DNA of 49,246 nt from a virus. Below the pieces are notes generated by a model. That model was given only the letters and a program-made list of their open reading frames with translations. It did no database searches and was not told where the DNA came from. The stretch spans positions 1-49,246 of the IMG/VR virus record IMGVR_UViG_3300021373_001471. One strand, given 5' to 3'. The translations under genes and the position numbers were made by a program. Shown here one piece after another: positions 41,330 to 48,135 of the stretch. Position 1 is the first letter of the stretch. Every line of letters starts with the position of its first letter.

Positions 41330-42742
41330 TTATTTTTTCTCGATATCGTGAAGTTCCTTTGTTTCTATAAAATCAGTCACCACAAAATTCCTTGCTGGGT
41401 TGACCATTACATTTGCTCTCTTCATAAATCTCTGATTCATTAAACACTTAGTGGTCTTATGAGTTCTATCGTCTAAGATGAACTCTGCATCCTCATAGTC
41501 ATTACCATTAAACGAAACTCTGAAGTGTATCATAGGTCTCTCAAAGACCTTAGCATTAACTGCTCCTCTCTCAAACTTAACCATCTTAACTAGGTCATGA
41601 ACAAATTTATGTCCGTTCACTTCCCAGTGAACTTTCCTACCTTTGACTTCAAACTTCTCTGCATGTAAAGAACACTTAGCACTATTACCTGTATCAAAGT
41701 TTGCAAGTATTCTCCCTACACCTTCAATGTATATCTGTTCGAACTTACCAATTTGGGTTGGAGTCCTTCTCCAGTTTGCACGGTCTTCATAATATTCTAT
41801 AACAGTCTTTGCAACATTGATACCTGTTGCATCTTCAAATCCATCCGTGCCAGGTGAACTGTTTACTTCTAAACAATAGGGTGTTCCATCTTTATCTAAA
41901 ATAAAATCTACTGCAGTCCAGTCTCCGTTGACTGACTTATGAGCATCTAAACATAGTTTGATTTCTTCTTCATTTAACTTATAAGGTTTACCTTCTGCAC
42001 CTTGTGATATGTTAGAACGAAAGTCTCCCTTAATCTGCATACGTTTCATTGCACCAAGAATCTCACCACCAAGAACTTGAACACGAACATCACCATCGGA
42101 TTCAATAAACTGTTGAACGATGAACTCGACATCGGGGTCTAACTTATACAACATCGCAACCAAAGCCTTAAGAGACCTTTCCGATTCAATGAACATTACA
42201 CCCACACCCTTAGACCCTCTAAGGGTTTTTAGTATAAAGGGATAGTCTAGGTCAATACTTTCAATAGACTCCTGTAGAGTCTCCTTAGAACGCACTAATG
42301 CACTTCTAGGTTGAGTCACTCCAACTTCTCTAAGTTTAATTGAACTCCAGTATTTGTCTGCACACATCATAACCGTCTCACGGTTATTGACACATGGGAC
42401 ATTCATCTTCTCTAATTGAGAAACTAAATCCATGTATGAATCTTTACTTGCAGCAGAACCACGAATAATTGCAATTACGTTTTCGTCTATTACCCACTCT
42501 TTATCTGAATCATGATTAGAAATAGAAGTAATGTCTTTATCTTTAGTAATAATTGCATCTTCGATGTGAGCAATGAAACAGTCGAGTCCTTTTTTCTTAC
42601 ACTCATCTTGTAATCTTCCTGCAGTGATAAATGGTTTCTTACCCTTATGGTCATTCTTTGCAGAGACAACAAGCAACCGTATAGGTGCTTTGTTCTTTTT
42701 TACTTTTTCTTTCTTTTCTACAATTTCTAAAAAGGATTTCAT
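41330..42742 (-). CDS. RimK-type ATP-grasp ligase fused to RimB-like aspartyl protease domain
   Basis: 470 residues in two domains. Residues about 20-305 are RimK-like: LKTLRGSKGVGVMFI (ATP-grasp loop), FIVQQFIESDGDVRVQVLGG then GAMKRMQIKGDFRSNISQGA, and AVDFILDKDGTPYCLEVNSS with PG (metal-binding Asp/Glu/Asn). RimK adds glutamates to the C-terminus of ribosomal protein S6. Residues about 330-455 match the RimK-associated ATP-dependent zinc/retropepsin-like protease (RimB): ILANFDTGNSAKCSLHAEKF with the DTG active-site triplet, then AEFILDDRTHKTTKCLMNQR. Fusion of writer and trimmer in one phage protein is unusual. With phage bS21 it suggests ribosome modification, though another protein target is possible. 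Confidence 0.88.
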   Translation of the reverse strand: MKSFLEIVEKKEKVKKNKAPIRLLVVSAKNDHKGKKPFITAGRLQDECKKKGLDCFIAHIEDAIITKDKDITSISNHDSDKEWVIDENVIAIIRGSAASKDSYMDLVSQLEKMNVPCVNNRETVMMCADKYWSSIKLREVGVTQPRSALVRSKETLQESIESIDLDYPFILKTLRGSKGVGVMFIESERSLKALVAMLYKLDPDVEFIVQQFIESDGDVRVQVLGGEILGAMKRMQIKGDFRSNISQGAEGKPYKLNEEEIKLCLDAHKSVNGDWTAVDFILDKDGTPYCLEVNSSPGTDGFEDATGINVAKTVIEYYEDRANWRRTPTQIGKFEQIYIEGVGRILANFDTGNSAKCSLHAEKFEVKGRKVHWEVNGHKFVHDLVKMVKFERGAVNAKVFERPMIHFRVSFNGNDYEDAEFILDDRTHKTTKCLMNQRFMKRANVMVNPARNFVVTDFIETKELHDIEKK

Positions 42743-43071
42743 TTCTTTTGCAATTCCACAAAGTGTTCTGCATCGACAACCACTAATGGTTTATGTCGAT
42801 TACGTTTTATTACTACGAGTGGTTCGTATCCCTTACAGTTCTCTGACGCTTGTTCGTATGCTTTCCAAACGTTGACTGCTTCTTGATTCTTACACTCAAC
42901 ACTGTAGGGAAAAATATCTCTAGATTGTTTTCCAAGGATTATATCTTCTCCTTGAGAACCCATAGGACGGGACTCAAGGTCGTCACGGTCAAGTCCTAAT
43001 CCTTCGACTAGAACATTTGCAAACCACTGTTGTAGTTTACGTCCCTTCGCTTTCGCTGACGATGTCTTCAT
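42739..43071 (-). CDS. Hjc-like PD-(D/E)XK nuclease (Holliday-junction resolvase type)
   Basis: 110 residues. The N-terminal SSAKAKGRKLQQWFANVLVE is the basic helix typical of Hjc/VRR-like nucleases. RPMGSQGEDIIL supplies Asp43 and YSVECKNQEAVNVW the Glu59-x-Lys61 of the active site, then a K/R-rich PLVVIKRNRHKPLVVVD end. Small stand-alone nucleases like this resolve branched DNA before packaging. The gene overlaps the RimK-fusion gene by 4 nt and the upstream IscA-like gene by 35 nt. Confidence 0.82.
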   Translation of the reverse strand: MKTSSAKAKGRKLQQWFANVLVEGLGLDRDDLESRPMGSQGEDIILGKQSRDIFPYSVECKNQEAVNVWKAYEQASENCKGYEPLVVIKRNRHKPLVVVDAEHFVELQKK

Positions 43072-43516
43072 TATCTTCTTCTACAGTAGTATTATTTAGT
43101 AGAGATTCGATATCTAAGGGTTCTTTCTTTTCAATTCCTGCAAATTTACAATTATCAAACTCGTGTGCAGTTCCACAACCACAAGTAGTTTCAAACTCAT
43201 CGTTAGGATTCATAAAGTCTAATCTTTTTTGTAATCCTTCTTCACGATAGTCTATGTGTAAACCGTTTACAAGTTGTGCATGTTCTTGGTGAACTAAAAT
43301 AATATAATCAGTAAAGTCAAGTGTAATATCACCCACTTGCCATGTGTCTTCAAAAAATAAATATTTGTACCCACCCCATTTTTCTTGATAGTCTTGTACA
43401 CCTAATCTTGCATGAGGTACATTACCTCTACCTACTATTTCATTAGTAGAACGTGGTAAGTGTTCGTCTAAATCTTTTTTAATATACGAATGTGCCTTTT
43501 CACTTATTGTAATCAT
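43037..43516 (-). CDS. A-type Fe-S carrier (IscA/HesB)-like protein, first Cys missing
   Basis: 159 residues. The beginning MITISEKAHSYIKKDLDEHL and the block IDYREEGLQKRLDFMNPNDE with TTCGCGTAHEF match IscA (E. coli ...[25 protein letters not shown]). The C-terminal CGCG pair (Cys112, Cys114) is kept. The third ligand, Cys35 in GVRTSGCSG, is replaced within GVQDYQEKWGGYKYLFF. An acidic tail follows (LLNNTTVEEDNEDIVSESEG). It may carry a cluster with altered ligation or act as a scaffold for the radical SAM enzyme of this genome; that link is inferred. Confidence 0.8.
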   Translation of the reverse strand: MITISEKAHSYIKKDLDEHLPRSTNEIVGRGNVPHARLGVQDYQEKWGGYKYLFFEDTWQVGDITLDFTDYIILVHQEHAQLVNGLHIDYREEGLQKRLDFMNPNDEFETTCGCGTAHEFDNCKFAGIEKKEPLDIESLLNNTTVEEDNEDIVSESEGT

Positions 43517-44103
43517 GATATATCCTTGTTATGTATTAGTTCAATCGGTATTACTATATCTTGGTCTTCGGGTACATACAATTGATTTATCTCTGAACGA
43601 TTACAAGTATCGATTGCATCAAAGATAGTTTCAACTAATGCATCACCACCTAAATTAAAAGACGTATTGAATATCATAGGGACTCCAGTTCTTTCGTAGA
43701 ACCCTTTGATAAGATTATAGTAATTCGGATTTTGTTCTTCAGTGACTGTTTGTATTCTACAGGTTCCGTCTGCATGAACAAGAGAAGGAACTTTTTCATA
43801 TGCAATGTCTTTCGCTTTAATTGCAAATGACATCCATGGAGATTCTTTAAGTTGCAACATTTCAAAGTATTCGTCTGCATGTTCTAACATGACACTACCT
43901 GCAAAAGGTCTATAAGATTCTCTCTTCTTTACTTGGTTAACGATTTGTTTTGCTTCAGGGTGACGTGGGTCAAACATTATAGAACGATTACCCAATGCAC
44001 GAGGCCCCCATTCACCTTCACCTTGGAAGATTGCAACAATCTGTTGTTCGTCAATAATTAAATCTAAACACTCGTCCAAGTCTCTAATAATATTAGTTCT
44101 CAT
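43513..44103 (-). CDS. Carbamoyltransferase, C-terminal domain (split NodU/CmcH family)
   Basis: 196 residues matching the C-terminal domain of NodU/CmcH/TobZ-type carbamoyltransferases: FQGEGEWGPRALGNRSIMFD then PRHPEAKQIVNQVKKRESYR PFAGSVM, and PMIFNTSFNLGGDALVETIF then DAIDT. The domain binds carbamoyl phosphate/adenylate and completes the active site with the N-terminal part encoded at 44169-45389. The two halves are separate genes joined by a small helical ORF. Carbamoylation of a sugar, nucleoside or tRNA-type threonyl group is the family reaction; the substrate here is unknown. Confidence 0.88.
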   Translation of the reverse strand: MRTNIIRDLDECLDLIIDEQQIVAIFQGEGEWGPRALGNRSIMFDPRHPEAKQIVNQVKKRESYRPFAGSVMLEHADEYFEMLQLKESPWMSFAIKAKDIAYEKVPSLVHADGTCRIQTVTEEQNPNYYNLIKGFYERTGVPMIFNTSFNLGGDALVETIFDAIDTCNRSEINQLYVPEDQDIVIPIELIHNKDIS

Positions 44104-44197
44104 TTTTTATTTCCTTTACCTCTTCTCTTAATTTTTTTATTTCTGCAAGAAGTTCATCAATTGCATTTTTAATCTGACTGTTCGTTGGATGTCCCAT
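44093..44197 (-). CDS. 34-residue helical peptide encoded at the carbamoyltransferase junction
   Basis: From the ATG at 44197 (AGAGGAAAGAA upstream, a good ribosome-binding site) to TAA at 44093. The product MGHPTNSQIKNAIDELLAEI followed by KKLREEVKEIKNEN has a clear heptad pattern (I-x3-L/I), i.e. a short leucine-zipper-like helix. It overlaps the 3' end of the N-terminal carbamoyltransferase gene by 29 nt and the 5' end of the C-terminal gene by 11 nt. The three are translationally coupled. It may dimerise or bridge the two enzyme halves. Confidence 0.65.
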   Translation of the reverse strand: MGHPTNSQIKNAIDELLAEIKKLREEVKEIKNEN

Positions 44198-45389
44198 TTC
44201 TTTCCTCTACAGTAATTTCACCTTCGTTTATTTTTTCGTTCAACCATAATCCTGCACCAACAGCAGTTCCACCATCATGAGGAACAGGGTCAACAAAGAA
44301 TTGATAGTCGGGATATGCTTCTAGGTACTTGTAGTTGTTAGTACAGTTCAATGAATAACCACCACTTAACACTATGTTCTTAGTGTCGGGATTTCTTTCG
44401 ATTGCATTGTCAATAATCTTACACGTCCAATCAAATGAATCCAACTCACACTGTTGTGCAACGGTAAACCTATTGAAAACATTTTTTCTGACTCTACCGT
44501 AAGATGCCATACCCATGACTTTACCTGCGGCTCTTCCTTCTTCATCGGTTCCCAATGCAGCTGATAGGTTAGAAAAGTTCATACCGTTAGAAGGTTCGGA
44601 GGTAAAGACATAGTCCACCTCGTCTCCTGTCGCATTGTCTACGAGTTTTTCTTCAAAGTCTTCTAAACAGTTCGCACAATCGTCTAACTCGTTAGGAAAC
44701 GCATTAGAGAGGTCGGAAATGAGTCTATGATTACTCAATCTCTGCCACTGGAGTGTTGCAAGTTTGTCGGGAGTGCAAGAATAGATAGATTCTATCTCTT
44801 GATACCCTGCATATTCGTCATAAAAAGGTTGACCACCTCCACCGTCTTGCACAATACAGATTGCATTCTCACCGTCTTTGTAAAACGGAGATAATTTATA
44901 CCCACAATATGCATGGTATAGGTGGTGAAAGTCACGGTTGAAGAATTCAGTCCCTTCACGACCAGTAAATTGATGTCGCATAATGTCGTTGATGACTGCT
45001 TTATCACTGGTGATGTCTACAGAAGTCCAAGAAATATTTTTATCATCAAATTTTTCTTGTAATTCTTGCATACGAGAGTGAGTAAGGGGTTTTGCACTGA
45101 CATCTGCAAGAAAATCTCTTGCATTCATACGATTAAAGATTAAAGTATCGTCTTGTAGATTAAATTTCATGTTTCTACGGTCAAAACTTGCAAAAATTAT
45201 CGCATCCCAGTCATCCGTACACAATTTATGTTCGATACAATCGTAAATACAGGACTCGTCTCCACCGTAATCGGGTGCCCAGTACTTATTTCTTCTGAAA
45301 CGTGCTTCGTCATAGACGAATGTCACTTCACCGTCTACGATACCTGCAACAGAAGCATCGTGTGATATATTAATTCCTAGTATTTTCAT
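44169..45389 (-). CDS. Carbamoyltransferase, N-terminal domain (split NodU/CmcH family)
   Basis: 406 residues from the ATG at 45389; the longer reading begins with TTG at 45398 and is less likely. MKILGINISHDASVAGIVDG is the family's N-terminal nucleotide-binding (ASKHA) start, followed by DEARFRRNKYW, HHLYHAYCGYKLSPF, the IVQDGGGGQPFYD loop, MGMASYGRV, and NIVLSGGYSLNCTNNYKYLE then PHDGGTAVGAGLWLNE. The canonical family is a single chain of 550-600 residues; here the chain stops after the N-terminal domain and the rest is in 43513-44103. Confidence 0.9.
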   Translation of the reverse strand: MKILGINISHDASVAGIVDGEVTFVYDEARFRRNKYWAPDYGGDESCIYDCIEHKLCTDDWDAIIFASFDRRNMKFNLQDDTLIFNRMNARDFLADVSAKPLTHSRMQELQEKFDDKNISWTSVDITSDKAVINDIMRHQFTGREGTEFFNRDFHHLYHAYCGYKLSPFYKDGENAICIVQDGGGGQPFYDEYAGYQEIESIYSCTPDKLATLQWQRLSNHRLISDLSNAFPNELDDCANCLEDFEEKLVDNATGDEVDYVFTSEPSNGMNFSNLSAALGTDEEGRAAGKVMGMASYGRVRKNVFNRFTVAQQCELDSFDWTCKIIDNAIERNPDTKNIVLSGGYSLNCTNNYKYLEAYPDYQFFVDPVPHDGGTAVGAGLWLNEKINEGEITVEERNGTSNEQSD

Positions 45390-45552
45390 TCTTTCCAATC
45401 ACCTTATTTTTTAAATCTTTAAGACTAAAGAGTTTAAAGTCTATTAAATCTTCTAACATTTCACCTCGTCCATACTTGTATCCTGCTTTCCAACTGAAAT
45501 AGACACAAGCACCAATAAATCCTAGGTGAATTAAATATAATTCTATTGTCAT
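45370..45552 (-). CDS. Small single-pass membrane protein
   Basis: 60 residues: MTIELYLIHLGFIGACVYFS then WKAGYKYGRGEMLEDLIDFK. One hydrophobic helix near residues 4-22 followed by a basic/acidic cytoplasmic tail. Overlaps its upstream neighbour by ATGA and the carbamoyltransferase start by 20 nt. Function not recognised. Confidence 0.62.
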   Translation of the reverse strand: MTIELYLIHLGFIGACVYFSWKAGYKYGRGEMLEDLIDFKLFSLKDLKNKVIGKNENTRN

Positions 45553-45752
45553 AGTATATAGTCCTCGGGTTCTTCGTATTTTTTTGTTTGTTTTTTAGAA
45601 AAATACTTAAATACGTTTATATCTCTCCAAGTAAATTTATCTTTGACACTATAGTGTATCCACATAACAATTGTGAACCACACCATTAACGAAAATAGAT
45701 ATTTAAACATCCAACCCAATAAGGTATAGGGTAATAAAAATAGTTCCCACAT
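45549..45752 (-). CDS. Small membrane protein, two hydrophobic segments
   Basis: 67 residues from the ATG at 45752, chosen because a perfect GGAGG lies 6 nt upstream; a longer reading to 45794 would overlap the oxygenase by 40 nt. MWELFLLPYTLLGWMFKYLF then SLMVWFTIVMWIHYS are two hydrophobic, Trp-rich segments, followed by a charged tail (KYFSKKQTKKYEEPEDY). Function unknown. Confidence 0.68.
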   Translation of the reverse strand: MWELFLLPYTLLGWMFKYLFSLMVWFTIVMWIHYSVKDKFTWRDINVFKYFSKKQTKKYEEPEDYIL

Positions 45753-45754
45753 AC

Positions 45755-46501
45755 TTACCTCCACCTTGGGCCTTGCATCCAGTTGACTAGACAATAACGT
45801 TCACCACTCTCAATCGGAGTGACTCTATGGTGAGCGAAAGACGAAAATAAAATTGCAGTCCCTTGTTGTCTCATTATTTTTGCAAGTTGTTTATTAGTAA
45901 TATTTTCACCTGTTTTTGCATTGACCCCTGCATTTTTTATATCACCCGTCATAAACTTTGCATGGTCGGGAAATTCTAAATTACACCCCGTATATGCATC
46001 ACCCTTAGATAACTGTAGGGACATACTTAACTTACGGTCAAAAGGAGTATTACGTGCAAGGATAGAAGAATCTATGTGCCAATCGTAATGGTCTTTTATT
46101 TCTGCATCCTCATGAAAGGTATAATGAGTATATTGAATCGGTTCAGGTCTCCACACTTCAAACCCATAATAGGAATGATTTATCTGAGTCATAATTTCAT
46201 TACATTGTTGTATGACTTCTGAGGTAAACTTATCGGTTGCCATTATCCATGACACCTCACAACTACGGATGCTGGTATTAGTGGGAATACCATCTTCATT
46301 TACTTTTAAATCAGGAGTCTCTTTTTCTAGTTTTTTTACATCCTTTGGTTCAAGACCACCAACACCACCACTGGTAGTGTTTATGGAATTATAACGTTTC
46401 ATATATTCAACAATTGCATTACACCTTTGTTCAGGTACTACATTTTCTGCAATGATAATGTTATTACAAACAAAGATATTGGGTTGTGCAGGTGGTATCA
46501 T
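45755..46501 (-). CDS. 2-oxoglutarate/Fe(II)-dependent oxygenase (prolyl-4-hydroxylase-like)
   Basis: 248 residues. The iron-binding facial triad appears as HYDWHIDSS (His142-x-Asp144) and FAHHRVTPIESGERY (His225), with Arg235 for 2-oxoglutarate, in the order and spacing of PKHD/P4H-type enzymes. The N-terminal part (FVCNNIIIAENVVPEQRCNA) is the usual helical lead. Such oxygenases are common in T4-like marine phages and may hydroxylate a phage or host protein. ATG preceded by GGAGAAACT. The C-terminus ends LVNWMQGPRWR. Confidence 0.88.
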   Translation of the reverse strand: MIPPAQPNIFVCNNIIIAENVVPEQRCNAIVEYMKRYNSINTTSGGVGGLEPKDVKKLEKETPDLKVNEDGIPTNTSIRSCEVSWIMATDKFTSEVIQQCNEIMTQINHSYYGFEVWRPEPIQYTHYTFHEDAEIKDHYDWHIDSSILARNTPFDRKLSMSLQLSKGDAYTGCNLEFPDHAKFMTGDIKNAGVNAKTGENITNKQLAKIMRQQGTAILFSSFAHHRVTPIESGERYCLVNWMQGPRWR

Positions 46502-46526
46502 AGTTTCTCCATAATAATAATTGTAT

Positions 46527-46616
46527 TTATTGTGACCATAACATTAAAAGCATAAATGCAAATGTAATGTACAAAGGACTAAAGTTCAAATGAAAGTTCT
46601 TATCAAATTTATTCAT
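46527..46616 (-). CDS. Tiny membrane peptide (29 residues)
   Basis: ATG at 46616 to TAA at 46527: MNKFDKNFHLNFSPLYITFA then FMLLMLWSQ. GGAGA is 5 nt upstream. The C-terminal half is hydrophobic. The flanking sequence CAATAAATACAAT occurs both just before this ribosome-binding site and, with TAA inside it, at the end of the ORF before the oxygenase gene, so the ORF is bracketed by a direct repeat. Real product likely but unproven. Confidence 0.5.
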   Translation of the reverse strand: MNKFDKNFHLNFSPLYITFAFMLLMLWSQ

Positions 46617-46631
46617 TTTTCTCCATTGTAT

Positions 46632-46913
46632 TTATTGTGTTCCTAAGAACAATATATTTATAAGGGTACGTAATAAAAATAATAAACCGACAACATTTAA
46701 TATAATTAATGCACGGTCATTCCACATAAAGGATACAATCACCCACCCAGTAATTCCTATAGTCGATAAGACTAAATCATAAAACTCGTATCCCTCGACA
46801 CCACGAAGAGACATGGCACAAAGGACGAAAAAGGATGCAACCCATTTAATATACCAGTCAAGGGTGTAAAAAGGAGTCTCGGATTTAATTTTAGTAGTAG
46901 TCTCTTTACTCAT
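46632..46913 (-). CDS. Small integral membrane protein (three TM segments)
   Basis: 93 residues from the ATG at 46913, whose start overlaps the end of the HNH gene. MSKETTTKIKSETPFYTLDW is followed by hydrophobic segments at YIKWVASFFVLCAMSLRGVE, YDLVLSTIGITGWVIVSFMW and RALIILNVVGLLFLLRTLIN. Comparable small 3-TM proteins occur in T4-like marine phages. Function unknown. Confidence 0.72.
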   Translation of the reverse strand: MSKETTTKIKSETPFYTLDWYIKWVASFFVLCAMSLRGVEGYEFYDLVLSTIGITGWVIVSFMWNDRALIILNVVGLLFLLRTLINILFLGTQ

Positions 46914-47358
46914 TCCATTTCTCATGGTATTTAATTGCATTCTTTAGTGTATTCACATTCTCATTAAAACCGTTAGACCCGTATGCAATATTACAGTGTT
47001 GACAAATATAATCACGAGGTTCACCAGTATCATGGTCATGGTCTAATACCCAAACATTATTCTTTTGCCATCCGTTATGGTCACCACGTAATTCAATCTC
47101 ATTTCTTTCGCATATGGGACACACATGGTTTACGGGACATTTTCCTGCTTTCTTTTTTGCAATGCGAGTTTGTCTATTTAATTCTTTCTTACATTCACTG
47201 CATTCATTACGTCTATTCTGTTTAGTGTGAAGGAAGTCCTCTTTACACCCACTCCTTAATCCAAACTCATGAATATGTTTCTCTTTTCCACATATACAAC
47301 AAATCTTAGTATCATGTCTCTCAATTTCACCGTATACATTTCTTACTTCCAAAACCAT
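46906..47358 (-). CDS. HNH / recombination endonuclease VII-like nuclease
   Basis: 150 residues. N-terminal zinc knuckle C20-C21-x-C23 with NECSECKKE at 51-59. The nuclease core has CPICERNEIELRGD (Cys80, Cys83), VWVLDHDHDTGEPRDYICQH (DHDH 106-109, Cys119, Cys122) and CNIAYGSNGFN. This is the endonuclease VII fold (T4 gp49: LDHDHELNG...VRGLLCNLCN). It may resolve branched DNA, but freestanding copies in T4-like phages are frequently homing endonucleases. The ATG is 6 nt after an extended -10 (47365-47373), so the mRNA should be leaderless. Confidence 0.85.
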   Translation of the reverse strand: MVLEVRNVYGEIERHDTKICCICGKEKHIHEFGLRSGCKEDFLHTKQNRRNECSECKKELNRQTRIAKKKAGKCPVNHVCPICERNEIELRGDHNGWQKNNVWVLDHDHDTGEPRDYICQHCNIAYGSNGFNENVNTLKNAIKYHEKWNE

Positions 47359-47364
47359 GGTATC

Positions 47365-47373
47365 AGTATATCA
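47365..47373 (-). promoter_or_regulatory. Extended -10 promoter for the HNH gene, leaderless
   Basis: TGATATACT on the minus strand (TGn at 47373-47371, TATACT 47370-47365), followed by 6 nt and then ATG. A weak -35-like TTGTAG lies 17 bp upstream. No ribosome-binding site is present between +1 and the start codon. Confidence 0.6.
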
Positions 47374-47512
47374 TAGTGTATAAAATCCTACAAGTGGTTT
47401 TTTTACCCGAAAAAAAATTTTTGGATGACACTTATATTTCCGTTGAGAATATTTGAGGTGGGGGGTTGACTCGTCTCTCAGAACCCATAGGAGTCCCGTA
47501 GCACTGTTTTAC

Positions 47513-47737
47513 TCAGATATCCTCTGAGACGCTCTTAGACGGTCTCCAAGACACCTCTACGACACACCCCTTCTCCTCATACTGGGAGGCGACTCTGAAC
47601 GCCTCTGAGACGGTCTCAAAGGTTCTCTCAAACCAATACCGAGACCCATCTATATTAAATAAATTCTTATAGAAATATCGGATGGACGCTTGACAATCCT
47701 GTTCGCTTTTTGTTATAATAGGATACCCCCTGTACAT
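47513..47737 (-). CDS. Hypothetical protein
   Basis: 74 residues: MYRGYPIITKSEQDCQASIR, then YWFERTFETVSEAFRVASQY and EEKGCVVEVSWRPSKSVSED. The alternating strand-helix-strand pattern looks like a folded small domain. GC-richer than neighbours because of repeated CCTCTGAG/GTCTC words. No Shine-Dalgarno upstream, and a plus-strand promoter (47690-47719) lies inside its first codons, so expression may be antisense-controlled. Confidence 0.5.
   Translation of the reverse strand: MYRGYPIITKSEQDCQASIRYFYKNLFNIDGSRYWFERTFETVSEAFRVASQYEEKGCVVEVSWRPSKSVSEDI
47690..47719 (+). promoter_or_regulatory. Strong plus-strand sigma70 promoter (early family)
   Basis: TTGACA (47690-47695), 18-bp spacer ending GCTTTTTGT, TATAAT (47714-47719) on the plus strand. 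The spacer type is that of the minus-strand early promoters. It points rightward into a region with no plus-strand gene for 1 kb, so it would yield a non-coding or antisense RNA starting near 47726. Confidence 0.7.
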
Positions 47738-47913
47738 ACATACAGTAAAAACTAGTGGTCTCTCTCACTCCCACTTTGAGGTTCTCCGTGTTTCTAACGT
47801 CTATCCCTACTTAAGAGGTCTATGAGAGTTTTCTGATGGATAGAGTCTGTACTCTCATACTCTAAGAATCCCCGACTGTATAGTAGTTTGGTTCTTATAC
47901 TTCTATTATACTA
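47738..47913. ncRNA. Candidate non-coding / antisense RNA region
   Basis: 176 bp without a convincing ORF between two opposed promoters: plus-strand start near 47726, minus-strand start near 47898. A perfect 9-bp inverted repeat, TATGAGAGT ... ACTCTCATA with a 22-nt loop, lies at about 47819-47858. The two RNAs would be complementary over about 170 nt, and the plus RNA would cover the leader and first codons of the 47513-47737 gene. Confidence 0.4.
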
Positions 47914-47933
47914 CTAATGAAACGTTTTGACAA
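47905..47933 (-). promoter_or_regulatory. sigma70-like promoter reading leftward
   Basis: TTGTCA (47933-47928), 17-bp spacer, TATAAT (47910-47905) on the minus strand, overlapping the end of the 47914-48135 gene. It would transcribe the 47738-47913 stretch and the 47513-47737 gene. Confidence 0.5.
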
Positions 47934-48135
47934 CCCCATTTAGTATAATCTTTTCAATATCTACTTGATTAATTATCTCAACACCTGTACGTTTATACAG
48001 TAGGTGCATCGCCTTCTCCCAGTTATCATTGATATTCCCAGTGGGCGCATTAATCAACATTAATTCTTTCTTACTCAGGTCAACCTCTACGGGATAACCA
48101 GTCGCAATATGAGTACCTATTAAACCATTAACCAT
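47914..48135 (-). CDS. Small hypothetical early protein
   Basis: 73 residues, MVNGLIGTHIATGYPVEVDL then NWEKAMHLLYKRTGVEIINQ. AAGGTGACGTATA upstream provides a weak ribosome-binding site. The first codons overlap the preceding 41-residue gene by 8 nt. Third gene of a short early operon from the promoter at 48379-48408. No family recognised. Confidence 0.6.
   Translation of the reverse strand: MVNGLIGTHIATGYPVEVDLSKKELMLINAPTGNINDNWEKAMHLLYKRTGVEIINQVDIEKIILNGVVKTFH

Noticed and set aside
43513-45389. Carbamoyltransferase as a pseudogene broken by a frameshift
   Set aside because: Both halves keep their domain signatures, each has a plausible start, and a ribosome-binding-site-preceded small ORF fills the junction. 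A programmed or natural split is more likely than decay, though a sequencing error is not excluded.
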